64,000 nt of DNA from Streptomyces sp. MspMP-M5 (GCF_000373585.1 NZ_KB891879.1:1-64000); one strand, 5' to 3'. Shown: positions 50,032-58,328, counted from the first letter of the stretch. Notes: generated by a model not told the origin, from the letters alone. Translations and numbers: made by a program.

Positions 50032-50913
50032 ATGCCCCTCGTTCCCACCGCGTCGATCGTCGATGCCGCGCGTGCCGCGCGGGTCGGTGCCGCGGCCTTC
50101 AACGTCATCCATCTGGAAACCGCCGAGGCGCTGGTCGCCGCCGCCGAGCGCACCGGCATCCCGCTGATCCTCCAGATCAGCGAGAACTGCATCCGCTATC
50201 ACGGCAGTCTGCTCCCCCTCACCAGGGCCACGCTCGCCCTCGCCGAGGAGTCGACGGCCCGGATCGCGGTCCACCTCGACCACATCACCGACACCGAACT
50301 GGTCCACCAGGGCATCACCGCGGGCGTGCGCTCGGTGATGGTGGACGCCTCCGCCCTCCCCTACGAGCAGAACGTCACCACCACCGCTGCGCTCGCCGCC
50401 TGGTGCCATGAGCGGGGCGCCTATGTCGAGGCGGAGCTCGGCGAGGTCGGCGGGAAGGACGGGGTCCATGCGCCGGGAGCCCGTACGGATCCCGATGAAG
50501 CCCTGGCCTTCGTCCGGGCCACCCGGGTGGACGCGCTCGCCGTCGCCGTCGGCTCCTCCCATGCGATGCGGGAGCGCACCGCCGAGCTGGACAAGGACCT
50601 GATCGCGGAACTCCGCAGGACTCTGCCGGTGCCGCTGGTTCTGCACGGCTCGTCCGGAGTGCCGGACGACGAGCTCCGGCGGGCCATCGCCGCGGGCATG
50701 ACGAAGATCAATATCTCCACGCATCTGGTCTCCGTCTTCACCGGCTCAATACGGCACACACTGGCCTCGGACCCGGCGCTGGTCGACTCCCGGAAGTACG
50801 TCAAGCCGGCCCGGGAAGCGGTGGCACAGGAGGCCGCCCGGCTGCTGGAGGTACTGAACACTCCGGTGACGACCTCCCACCTGCAGGCTGCGGAGGCAAC
50901 GGTGCGGGGCTGA
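50032..50913 (+). CDS. Class II fructose/tagatose-bisphosphate aldolase
   Basis: Zinc-dependent aldolase of 293 residues. The metal and active-site blocks are VHLDHITD near residue 82, YVEAELGEVGGKDG near 137, AVAVGSSHA near 175 and LVLHGSSGVPDDELRRAI near 204, followed by GMTKINISTHL. Zinc ligands (the His residues) are intact. The length matches GatY/KbaY/Fba type II enzymes. Context with an AgaS-like SIS protein and DeoR regulator favours tagatose-1,6-bisphosphate or a related ketose bisphosphate over a role in glycolysis. The stop codon is followed after two bases by a perfect octamer repeat. Confidence 0.92.
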   Translation: MPLVPTASIVDAARAARVGAAAFNVIHLETAEALVAAAERTGIPLILQISENCIRYHGSLLPLTRATLALAEESTARIAVHLDHITDTELVHQGITAGVRSVMVDASALPYEQNVTTTAALAAWCHERGAYVEAELGEVGGKDGVHAPGARTDPDEALAFVRATRVDALAVAVGSSHAMRERTAELDKDLIAELRRTLPVPLVLHGSSGVPDDELRRAIAAGMTKINISTHLVSVFTGSIRHTLASDPALVDSRKYVKPAREAVAQEAARLLEVLNTPVTTSHLQAAEATVRG

Positions 50914-50915
50914 GC

Positions 50916-51011
50916 CCACCGGGCCACCGGGCCACCGGGCCACCGGGCCACCGGGCCACCGGGCCACCGGGCCACCGGGCCACCGGGCCACCGGGCCACC
51001 GGGCCACCGGG
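50916..51011. repeat. Perfect 12-copy tandem octamer repeat (CCACCGGG)n
   Basis: Twelve exact copies of CCACCGGG run for 96 bases, starting two bases after the aldolase stop. There is no variation between copies, which suggests recent expansion or active homogenisation. Eight is not a multiple of three, so it cannot be a coding repeat in one frame; on the minus strand it reads as a repeating RWPGGPVA-type peptide over 24 bases. Each unit carries CCGG, and adjacent units can form short G-C stems. The site lies between aldolase and the DeoR gene, where copy number could affect readthrough. Confidence 0.97.
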
Positions 51012-51181
51012 GCGAGGTTCCGGGGCGCGTGACGAGTACCGCTCTGCGTCGCCCGAGCACGCGGCGGGGATGAGGGCCGGGGGCACGAAAGGACTGCACG
51101 AAAAGACTGAGAAAGCCGAGGTGAGGCCGGGAGCATGGGCTGGGAAGCACTTCAGGTCGGGGAACGAATTAGGCTCGCGCC

Positions 51182-51985
51182 ATGAAGCGCCATGAACGAA
51201 TGAACGCACTGCTCGAGCTGCTCGGGGACCGTGGCCGAGTGGATGTCGAGGAGGCGGCGACCGCGCTGGAGGTCTCCGCCGCCACGATGCGGCGCGACAT
51301 GGACGCCCTCGCCGAGCAGCAGCTGCTGGTCCGCACCCGGGGCGGGGCGGTGCTGAGCTCGGTGGCGTACGACCTTCCGATCCGCTACAAGCAGGGGCAC
51401 CGCTCGGCGGAGAAGGAGGCGGTGGCCAAGGCGGCCGCGCGGCTGGTGGAGCGCGGGGACGTGGTCGGGCTGAGCGGCGGGACGACGACCACCGCGATCG
51501 CGCGGGTGCTCGCCACCCGGCCGGACTTCGCCGAGGCGGGCCCGCAGCCGGATCTGACCATCGTCACCAACTCACTCAACATCGCCAACGAGCTGGCCGT
51601 CCGGCCGCAGATCAAGATCGTGCTCACGGGCGGCGTGGCCCACTCCCGTTCCTATGAACTGGTGGGACCCTTCAGCGAGTTGGTACTCCAGCAGATCTCC
51701 ATCGACATCGCGTTCATCGGGGCCAATGGTGTGGACCCGATGATGGGGGCCACGGTGCACGACGAGGCGGAGGCGCGGATCAACCGGCTCATGGCCGAGC
51801 GGGCCCGCCGGGCCGTGATCGTCGCGGACTCGTCGAAGATCGGCGAACGGTGCTTCGCGAGGGTCGGTGACGCAGATGTCTTCGACACCCTCATCACCGA
51901 CGGCGCGGTGGCGGAGGAGACCCGCCGGGAGTTCGCCGAGCGGGGGCTGAAGGTGGTGGCGGCGCGCCCGACCGGGAGCGACTGA
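51182..51985 (+). CDS. DeoR/GlpR family transcriptional regulator (AgaR-like)
   Basis: Repressor-type regulator of 267 residues. The N-terminal helix-turn-helix reads MNALLELLGDRGRVDVEEAATALEVSAATMRRDMDAL, and the DeoR signature continues LVRTRGGAVL. The C-terminal DeoRC sugar-phosphate sensor has LSGGTTTTAIARVLA, TIVTNSLNIANEL and VVADSSKIG-like VIVADSSKIGERCFARVG. The ligand is probably a phosphorylated intermediate of the SIS/aldolase pathway. The gene follows the octamer repeat, about 170 bases after it, and may have its own promoter there. Confidence 0.93.
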   Translation: MKRHERMNALLELLGDRGRVDVEEAATALEVSAATMRRDMDALAEQQLLVRTRGGAVLSSVAYDLPIRYKQGHRSAEKEAVAKAAARLVERGDVVGLSGGTTTTAIARVLATRPDFAEAGPQPDLTIVTNSLNIANELAVRPQIKIVLTGGVAHSRSYELVGPFSELVLQQISIDIAFIGANGVDPMMGATVHDEAEARINRLMAERARRAVIVADSSKIGERCFARVGDADVFDTLITDGAVAEETRREFAERGLKVVAARPTGSD

Positions 51986-52061
51986 CACTGGGGGGCGTCG
52001 GCCACGCCGAGATCGGCCAGGCATCGGAGGGCGCCCGGGGCAGCGGCCGGCCGGCGGCGCG

Positions 52062-52842
52062 TCACCAGGCCGTGTCGCCGCGGAGGGTGGCGTCGGCGCC
52101 GCCGCCGACGAACAGGATCTGGCCGGTGACGTGGGGGGTTGTCCGGGGAGGTGAGCCAGGTGAGAACGGAAGCGATCCGCTCGGGACGGGCGTGACCGTG
52201 CAGCGGCATCGGCACGCTGGCGTCGACGACCTCGCGCATCACGGGGTCGCCGAGCAGTGGTGCGGTCATCGGTGTGATGACCGTGCCGGGGGCGACGGCG
52301 CCGAGCGGTAGGCCGGCACCCGCCCAGTCAGCAGCGATGGCGGCGCGGCGGAGCAAGCGGGCGATGGCGTGCTTGGAGGAGCCGTAGACGGTGTGGCCCT
52401 CGCCGCGGTCGATGGCCGCCTGGGCGGCGCCGACGGCCCGGTCGTCGTCGCCGGCCGGTGCAGCGTCGACGATCGCCGGGTCCGGCGGGTGGATGGCGGC
52501 CACGGAGGAGACGAGCACGGCGCGGGGATCGGTGCCGGCGGCGAGCAGGGGGCGTAGCCCTTCAAGGGTGGCGACCGTACCGAAGTAGTTGACCTGGAGG
52601 GTGATGGGGCGGAAGTGGGCCAGTCCGGCGCAAGCGATCACGGCGTCCAGCCGTCCGCCGGTCAACTCGGCGGCGCGATCGGCCAGTTCGGCGCGGCCGG
52701 CGGGGGTGGCGAGGTCGGCTGCGATGTCGGTGCCCTTGAGGTCGGCACCGAGCACGGTGTGGCCCCGGTCTCGGAGCCGGGTCGCGGTGGCCCGGCCGAT
52801 GCCGGAGGTGGCGCCGGTGACGAGGTAGGTGCGGCGGGACAT
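52062..52842 (-). pseudogene. SDR family oxidoreductase, frameshifted near its C-terminus
   Basis: Short-chain dehydrogenase of about 259 residues if intact. The start MSRRTYLVTGATSGIGRATA has the NAD(P)-binding TGxxxGIG motif. The active-site Ser is in VLVSSVAAIHPP and the YxxxK pair is in YGSSKHA. The frame breaks at a run of six G on the plus strand (52133-52138). Removing one base gives a normal ending, VTGQILFVGGGADATLRGDTAW, then stop at 52062. The length is one base over a multiple of three. The catalytic residues lie before the break. It may be a true frameshift or a homopolymer error. Confidence 0.82.
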
Positions 52843-52869
52843 GGGCGACTCCTTGTTCGGTCCGACGTG

Positions 52870-53223
52870 CGCGGGTCTCGTGCCTGGGCTCGTGAGGACT
52901 CGGCGGCGGCGCGCAGGCTGGCCGACCCGGAGAAGGCCCGGCGGCTGATCCGGGTCATGGGCAGCGTGCCCGCGATCCGGATGCGGTGGCTGGCCGCGGG
53001 GCGGGACATGCAGGACCAGCTCGTCCCGGTGCTCGCGGCGCGCACCGGAGCGGCCGAGGACAGCATGGAAGTACGGCTGCCGGCCTGTGCGTTGATCGAT
53101 GCGCTGTCGGTCGCCATGGAGCATTGGGCATGGCAGGACGAGCCGGGCGATGTGGCGGAGCTCACGCGGCAGGCTTTGGCCTATTTGCGGGTGGACGAGC
53201 TCCAGGCACCGGCCCGGGGCTGA
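52870..53223 (+). pseudogene. Fragment of a TetR-like regulator lacking its DNA-binding domain
   Basis: A plus-strand frame ends at 53223 with a helical stretch beginning around ARRLADPEKARRLIRVM and continuing to VAMEHWAWQDEPGD and a final TRQALAYLRV. This has the look of the C-terminal ligand-binding half of a TetR/MftR-type regulator. No helix-turn-helix can be found upstream, because the SDR gene begins only 28 bases away on the other strand. The N-terminal half therefore seems to have been deleted. It would have been the divergent regulator of the SDR gene, which is itself frameshifted. A small standalone protein from the ATG near 52957 cannot be ruled out. Confidence 0.5.
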
Positions 53224-53400
53224 AATCCAGGGTGCGGGTGTGGAGAATGGGGCGGAGCCGGGCAGGGCTCGGCGAGCCATGACAGCTGGGGCGGCGGAGG
53301 CCGCGAAGAAGACCGAAGCGCTGGGGCGGAGCTGAACCACCGGTCGTCGTATGACGGCGGGGCGGCGGACCGCGGCCGCGCGTTGAACGGGGGACATCAG

Positions 53401-53709
53401 ATGCGGAAGATCATGTCCATAGCGCTGGCCGGTGTGGTGTGCGGGGCCTCACTGACGCTGGCCACCGCGACACAGGCGGCGGCCGACCAGGTGCCGCGGT
53501 GTGCCAAGGTGCGCAAGTACTTCAGCTCGGGCGGTCAGCGTTACGTCCGGCTGACGAATCTGTGCACCCAGCGGCCGGCCTGCTACTCGATCGTCATCCC
53601 GCACCAGGCGGATCGGCGCGGCCTGCTCCCCAAGGGAACGACGAAGGACGTGCGATACGGCACGGCAGCCGGGCCACGGGCCCTGTACGTCAAGAACGTC
53701 TCCTGCTGA
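53401..53709 (+). CDS. Small secreted cysteine-containing protein
   Basis: Protein of 102 residues with a clear Sec signal peptide (MRKIMSIALAGVVCGASLTL, cleavage after an Ala-rich TQAAA near residue 28). The mature part of about 74 residues is basic and has four Cys (RCAKV, NLCTQRPAC, terminal SC), enough for two disulphides. It looks like a small beta-rich extracellular protein such as an inhibitor or antimicrobial, but no family is recognised. The ATG at 53401 follows GGGGGA. A short region downstream repeats parts of its 3' end. Confidence 0.75.
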   Translation: MRKIMSIALAGVVCGASLTLATATQAAADQVPRCAKVRKYFSSGGQRYVRLTNLCTQRPACYSIVIPHQADRRGLLPKGTTKDVRYGTAAGPRALYVKNVSC

Positions 53710-53944
53710 ACGTCGAGAGCAAGAGCGTCGGGAACACAAGAACGTCGAGAGCAACGGCACCGGGAACGAGGGCGTCTCCAGCTGAGGAGCGCGCCTGTTG
53801 CCGATCACGGCGCGGCTGCCACCGGTCGCAGCGGCCCGTGGTCGAGGCAGCAACAAGGCAACAGGGCAGCCCGTACAAGCCGGCCGGACGGCCTGGCCGC
53901 ACCCCGTACGCATAACCCTGTCGGTGTGAGAGAAACCCGGCAGT
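53710..53944. other. Region after the small secreted protein with partial duplications
   Basis: No gene seen. GAACGTCGAGAGCAA occurs twice, near 53709 and 53741, and a later GGGCGTCTCCAGCTGA resembles the gene's own last codons and stop. It looks like a decayed local tandem duplication of the gene end. Confidence 0.4.
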
Positions 53945-54676
53945 TCACTCCGGGAGGGCGATGCCGTCCAGGACCATGGCGAGGTACTGGCGGGCGATTT
54001 CCCCTGGGGTGTGGCGGCCCTCCGGGCGGTACCAGCTCGCGGCGACCCAGACCGTGTCGCGCAGGAAGCGGTAGGCCAGCCGGAGATCGAGGTCGCCGCG
54101 GAAGACGCCCTCGGCCACGCCGCGCTCCAGTGTGCCGAGCCACAGTTGCTCGAACTTCCGCCGGGATTCGGTCAGATAGCCGAAGCGGGGCTGGGTGGCG
54201 AGGTGCCGGGCCTCCTTCTGGTAGATCGCGACCGCGGCACGGTGCCGGTCGATCTCCCGGAACGACTCGGTGACCAGCGCCTCGATGGTCTCCCGCGGCC
54301 CGTGGCCGGCCGCCAGCACCGCGTCATAGCCGGCCCACAGCTCGTCCAGGAAGGTCACGAGGATCTCGTCGACCATCGATTCCTTGGAATCGAAGTGGTA
54401 GTAGAGACTGCCCGCGAGCATTCCCGCCGCGTCCGCGATCTGGCGGACGGTGGTCGCGTTGTAGCCCTGCGCGGCGAACACCTCCGCCGCGGTGTCCAGG
54501 AGTTCGCGGCGGCGGTCCGGTGAACCGGACGCGGTCGCCGACTCCGCCTTCCCGGAGCTCTTGGCGCCCTTGGCGTCCTTGGCACTCTTGGCACCCCGTG
54601 TGGTGCCCTTAGCGCTATCGGCGGTCTCGGGGCTCTGCTCACGCTTGGTGTTTTTGGCGTTCTTGGCGGTTGGCAC
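53945..54676 (-). CDS. TetR/AcrR family transcriptional regulator with Ala/Lys-rich N-terminus
   Basis: Regulator of about 243 residues. The first 50 are a low-complexity Lys/Ala-rich tail (TAKNAKNTKREQSPE and AKSAKDAKGAKSSGKA), which may add nonspecific DNA contact. The HTH is RRELLDTAAEVFAAQGYNATTVRQIADAAGMLAGSLYYHFDSKE, a standard TetR domain, followed by an acyl-CoA-type ligand domain resembling KstR2/FadR-like TetRs. The GTG at 54676 lies six bases after a GACAAT -10 element, suggesting a leaderless mRNA; an ATG at 54715 is an alternative. It is divergent from the FUSC gene and probably represses it through the palindrome at 54719. Confidence 0.88.
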   Translation of the reverse strand: MPTAKNAKNTKREQSPETADSAKGTTRGAKSAKDAKGAKSSGKAESATASGSPDRRRELLDTAAEVFAAQGYNATTVRQIADAAGMLAGSLYYHFDSKESMVDEILVTFLDELWAGYDAVLAAGHGPRETIEALVTESFREIDRHRAAVAIYQKEARHLATQPRFGYLTESRRKFEQLWLGTLERGVAEGVFRGDLDLRLAYRFLRDTVWVAASWYRPEGRHTPGEIARQYLAMVLDGIALPE

Positions 54677-54718
54677 GGGGACATTGTCGCGCGTCGGCGG
54701 GGTGAGTCGACGCATATC

Positions 54719-54745
54719 TTTTACCTGTAAAACACCTGCTAATGT
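54719..54745. promoter_or_regulatory. Perfect palindrome operator and -10 element in the TetR/FUSC divergent region
   Basis: TTTTAC, two bases, GTAAAA (54719-54732) is a perfect dyad in an AT-rich island. TAATGT (54740-54745) is a -10 element for the FUSC gene and ends seven bases before its ATG. The dyad overlaps the -35 position, where a TetR repressor would block RNA polymerase. Confidence 0.6.
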
Positions 54746-54752
54746 TTTGGGC

Positions 54753-57011
54753 ATGGGGAAGCATGCCAAGCACGCCGCGAAGCAGGTCAGAGGCACGGGA
54801 CGACGGCCGAGGGCGGCGCAGTCGACCGTCAGGGGGCCGGGCGGGGCGGACGGGGCGGACGGGGCGACCCCGGTGCGGTTCCGGCCGCTGCCGGTCCGGA
54901 GCACGGTGCGGCTGCGGCGGCCCGTCGACATCTGGCACAAGCCGGCACTCAGTGCCGTGGTGGCACTGGGCGTCCCGGATCTGGTGCTGTTCGCCCTGGG
55001 GCGGCTCGACCTGGTGCTCTACACCTCCGCCGGGGCGATGTGCGCGCTGTACGCGCACGGTCTGCCGTACGCGGCGCGGGCCCGGACGCTGCCATGGGTG
55101 GTGCTCGGGATGGCGGCGAGCGTCGCCTTCGCGTTGACCGCGGCGTCGCTGATCACCTCGGCCGCGGCGCTGGTAGTCCTGGCGTCACTGGTCGCCGCGG
55201 TGCACAAGGTGGTGTGCGATGCGACGCGCATCGGGCCACCGGGGAATCTGATCCTGACGTTCATCGCGGCCTCGGCGTTCTTCGTGCCACAGCGGCCGGC
55301 GGAGGTGCTGGCGCATACCGGGCTGACGCTGGCCACCGGGGCGTTCGCGTGGCTGGTGTGCATGGCGCCGGCGCTGGTACGGCCGCAGGGGCCGGAGCGG
55401 ATCGCCACCGCGCGGGCGCTGGAGGCCGCCGCCGGGCTGCTGCGGGCGCGAGCGGAGGCCGAGGCCGCGCGGCCGGCCGGGGGCACGGCATCGACCAGGG
55501 ACGGGGGGCCGGCCGGGCCTGCGGAGCCCGCCGTGGCTCCGGAGCCGGCTGAGGTGGCCGGGGTGGTGCATGCCCGGCACGCCACCGCGGCGGCGGTGAA
55601 CGCTGCCTGGCACGCGCTGTTCCTCGTTCCGGCCCGTACGCCGGAGAAGGCCGCGGCACGGGCGGGGCTGGAGCGGCTGCTGGTGCGGGCGGAGTCCGCG
55701 CTGGGCGGGGTCCCTCGGGATGCGGCGGCAGAGGCCGACCGGTTCGGCGACTGGGCGCGCGAGCTACGGAGCGGACGACCGCTGCCCGAGGTGACATTGA
55801 CCGCCGCGGAGGCCGCGGAACTGGCCGGTGTGGCCTGGGAGTTCGGGGTCGCGCTGGAGCCCGGCACGGCGCTGCGGCAGCCGAGTGCAACGACCACTGT
55901 GTCGCGTGTGTCGCATGCAGCAAAGGTCGAGGGGTGCCATCCGCGGACGGGAGTGGAACCCCGTGGCGACCTACGGGGTCGGGGGGCGGCGGACGCGCGA
56001 GGGCTGCGGCGGCCGGTGCCCGGGCGGCCGCGGGGCGTGCGGGCGGTGGTCGGACGGCTCCGGCCCGGTTCGCCGCTGCTGCCCATCGGGGCGCGGGTCG
56101 CGGTGGGGTGCGTCCTGGCGGGCTGGGCCTCGTTGGCTGCGGGGGTCGGTCATCCGTACTGGGCCGTGGTGACCGCGGCGTCGATCTACCAGGCCAACAC
56201 CACCCTCTCCTGGCAACGCGCCTTCCAGCGCACCCTCGGGAACCTGCTCGGACTGGTCCTGTTCACCGCGCTGCTGCCGGTGATCCACATCGGGCCGGGC
56301 GTGATGATCGCGCTGGCGCTGGCGTTCCAGCTCGGTGCGGAGGCCACGATCACCCGAAACTACTGGCTCGGCTCGGTGTGTGTGACGCCGATGGCGCTGC
56401 TGCTGACCGAGTTCGGCCGACCGCTGCCGGCCGGCACGCTGATCGCCGACCGGTGGCTGGACACCGTGGTGGGTGCGGCGGTCGGGCTGGTCTGCTGCGT
56501 ACTGGTCACCAACCGGCGGGCGGCCGACCGGATCGATCTGGCGCTGGAGCGGGTGACGGAGGCGGAGGCGACAGCATCCCGGCTGCTGGCCACGGGGCCC
56601 GGGGTGCGGTCCGGGAAGCGGTTCGGGCACTCCGGGCGGTCCGGCGTGGACACGGTGGACGGGGTGAACGGAACCGGTGGGGCGGACGGGGCCGACGCGA
56701 TGAAGGAAGTAGTCGAGGGCCGCGATGCCGGTTGGGCGGGCAATGCCGGTTGGGCAGATGAGACCCGGTGGGCTGAGGGGACCCGTTGGGCGGACGAGGG
56801 CGAGTGGGTCCGCTGGGCGCATGAGGCAGGTTGGGCGCGGGACCGGCTCGGCGGGGCCCTGGTCGAGTTGCGGGAGGCCGTCGAGGTGGCGGCCGGTGAG
56901 TGGTGGCAGCGGGCACTCCCCGAGGAGCAGATCGCCCGCGCCGAGCAGGAGGGCCATCGGACGCTGGCGGCCCTGGTCCGGCGGCTGGCCGCGCCCGCCC
57001 TGGCCGCCTGA
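54753..57011 (+). CDS. FUSC family membrane protein with Trp-rich repeats
   Basis: Membrane protein of about 752 residues. Two helix blocks lie at roughly residues 65-215 and 445-585; the second (GHPYWAVVTAASIYQANTTLSWQRAFQRTLGNLLG) is the FUSC_2 signature. The soluble regions are long and Ala/Arg/Glu-rich. Near residue 645 a stretch repeats GWA/RWA every six or seven residues (AGWAGN, AGWADE, TRWAEG, TRWADEG, RWAHEAGWARD), possibly a peripheral coiled or membrane-associating segment. The ATG at 54753 is probably leaderless. Putative efflux of aromatic or lipidic compounds under control of the divergent TetR. Confidence 0.84.
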   Translation: MGKHAKHAAKQVRGTGRRPRAAQSTVRGPGGADGADGATPVRFRPLPVRSTVRLRRPVDIWHKPALSAVVALGVPDLVLFALGRLDLVLYTSAGAMCALYAHGLPYAARARTLPWVVLGMAASVAFALTAASLITSAAALVVLASLVAAVHKVVCDATRIGPPGNLILTFIAASAFFVPQRPAEVLAHTGLTLATGAFAWLVCMAPALVRPQGPERIATARALEAAAGLLRARAEAEAARPAGGTASTRDGGPAGPAEPAVAPEPAEVAGVVHARHATAAAVNAAWHALFLVPARTPEKAAARAGLERLLVRAESALGGVPRDAAAEADRFGDWARELRSGRPLPEVTLTAAEAAELAGVAWEFGVALEPGTALRQPSATTTVSRVSHAAKVEGCHPRTGVEPRGDLRGRGAADARGLRRPVPGRPRGVRAVVGRLRPGSPLLPIGARVAVGCVLAGWASLAAGVGHPYWAVVTAASIYQANTTLSWQRAFQRTLGNLLGLVLFTALLPVIHIGPGVMIALALAFQLGAEATITRNYWLGSVCVTPMALLLTEFGRPLPAGTLIADRWLDTVVGAAVGLVCCVLVTNRRAADRIDLALERVTEAEATASRLLATGPGVRSGKRFGHSGRSGVDTVDGVNGTGGADGADAMKEVVEGRDAGWAGNAGWADETRWAEGTRWADEGEWVRWAHEAGWARDRLGGALVELREAVEVAAGEWWQRALPEEQIARAEQEGHRTLAALVRRLAAPALAA

Positions 57012-57128
57012 CACACGCCTCTCGGCCCGGCCCTGGGCGGGCACGGTTCGGCCCCGCCCTGAGCAGGCACAATGAGGACGGTAGGCGACCGGGATACCGG
57101 CGGAGGGATGGCCGAGAGGAGTGTGCGG

Positions 57129-57635
57129 GTGACCGAGGACATCGTCGCTGGGGTGCTGCGCCAGTGGCAGCAGGTGCACCCCGGGCTGGACACCGGCCCG
57201 ATGGCGGTGATCGGACGGCTCAACCGCTGTTCCGCGCTGCTGCAGCAGGCTGCCGACGCGCCACTGCGGCGGGCGGGGCTGACCCGGCCCGAGTTCGACA
57301 TCCTCGGCACGCTGCGCCGGATGGACCGTGAGCTGACGCCCGGCCGGGTGGCGCGGGAGACCTTCGCCTCGGGGGCGGCGGTCACCAAGCGCGTCCGGCA
57401 GTTGGAGGAGCGCGGGTTGGTCAGCCGCCGGCCGGACGACCGGGACCGCCGGGTCACCCACCTCTCGCTCACCGACGAGGGGCGGGAGACCATCGACCGG
57501 CTGCTGCCCGAGCAACTGCGGTACGAGGCCGCACTGTTGGAGGGAATCGGGGAGGCACGGCGGGAAGAACTCTCCACGGCGCTGAGCGAGTTGCTGGTGG
57601 TACTGGAGGGGCGACTGGCGAGCCTGATGGACTGA
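57129..57635 (+). CDS. MarR family transcriptional regulator
   Basis: Regulator of about 168 residues. The winged helix is LRRAGLTRPEFDILGTLRRM then LTPGRVARETFASGAAVTKRVRQLEERGLVSRRPDDRDRRVTHLSLTDEGRE, with the conserved DxRD-R wing. The GTG at 57129 has AGGAG seven bases upstream and is preferred; ATGs at 57108 and 57072 are in frame. It follows the FUSC gene by 60 to 120 bases on the same strand and could be cotranscribed, so it may sense a FUSC substrate, often a phenolic compound for this family. Confidence 0.92.
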   Translation: MTEDIVAGVLRQWQQVHPGLDTGPMAVIGRLNRCSALLQQAADAPLRRAGLTRPEFDILGTLRRMDRELTPGRVARETFASGAAVTKRVRQLEERGLVSRRPDDRDRRVTHLSLTDEGRETIDRLLPEQLRYEAALLEGIGEARREELSTALSELLVVLEGRLASLMD

Positions 57636-57794
57636 CGGCGGGGGCTGCTGGAACGGCCGGAGGGCGCGAGGGCAGGGCGCGACGCCGCAGGGGCGGCCTT
57701 TCGGCGCGTGCTCCCCCTCGGCGCGGCGTGCGCCCATGGCCCCGCAGTCCCCGGCGACGAGCGGCATCCGCCCGCCGTCCCGCTGGTAACGCCC

Positions 57795-58130
57795 TCATTC
57801 CCCCGGAAACGACTCGTCGCTCCAGCGGAACCACGCCGCGTCGTCCTCGATGTGCAGCAGGAACTCCGCCACCGGCCCGTCCGGGGCGATCAGCCGGACA
57901 CCGTCGCTGGCGCGGGCGTAGGCGTCCTCCCAGGCGGCCAGGTCGTCGTCGACGGTGCCGATGGCGTCGACGAGGGCCAGCTCGCGGGCGAAGTGCGGCC
58001 GCAGTGCGGCGAAGGCCGGGCCGGGCGTGAAGCGGCCGTTCAACCAGGGGAAGTCCGCCTCCGTGACGGTGATCTCGCCGACCACGTCCGCGCCCCGTTC
58101 CACCCGCCAGGTCTCCCCGATGTACGGCAT
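57795..58130 (-). CDS. Hypothetical protein
   Basis: Acidic cytoplasmic protein of 111 residues with no family recognised. It begins MPYIGETWRVERGADVVGEI and is rich in Trp, Phe and Asp. The pattern TVTEADFPWLNGRFTPGPAF suggests a compact alpha/beta domain; no signal peptide, membrane segment or Cys is present. The ATG at 58130 has GGGGAGG upstream at a good distance, and codon use is typical of the genome, so it is very likely a real gene. It stands alone between a MarR and a TetR gene. Confidence 0.8.
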   Translation of the reverse strand: MPYIGETWRVERGADVVGEITVTEADFPWLNGRFTPGPAFAALRPHFARELALVDAIGTVDDDLAAWEDAYARASDGVRLIAPDGPVAEFLLHIEDDAAWFRWSDESFPGE

Positions 58131-58328
58131 CGCTGCCTCCCCTTGGTCACGCTGTGACGCGCGGGAGCGCCCAGCCAAGTGCGGTAGGGACGGTCCTGCG
58201 CGACGGTCGGACGACAGAATGGCAGACCCTGCGAGCGGGCCGAGCGGCGATGGCGAGAAAGCGCGGAAGGACGACCAATCCCCTTTCAGGGCGGCTGATT
58301 GACACACAGTCAGCTTTCGTCGACAGGC

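Noticed and set aside
50916..51011. Octamer array as a CRISPR array
   Set aside because: The unit is eight bases with no spacers, so it is a simple tandem repeat.
50746..51150. Minus-strand frame encoding a perfect RWPGGPVA-type repeat protein
   Set aside because: The repeat comes from the octamer array read through three registers; the flanking residues match no family and oppose the aldolase gene end.
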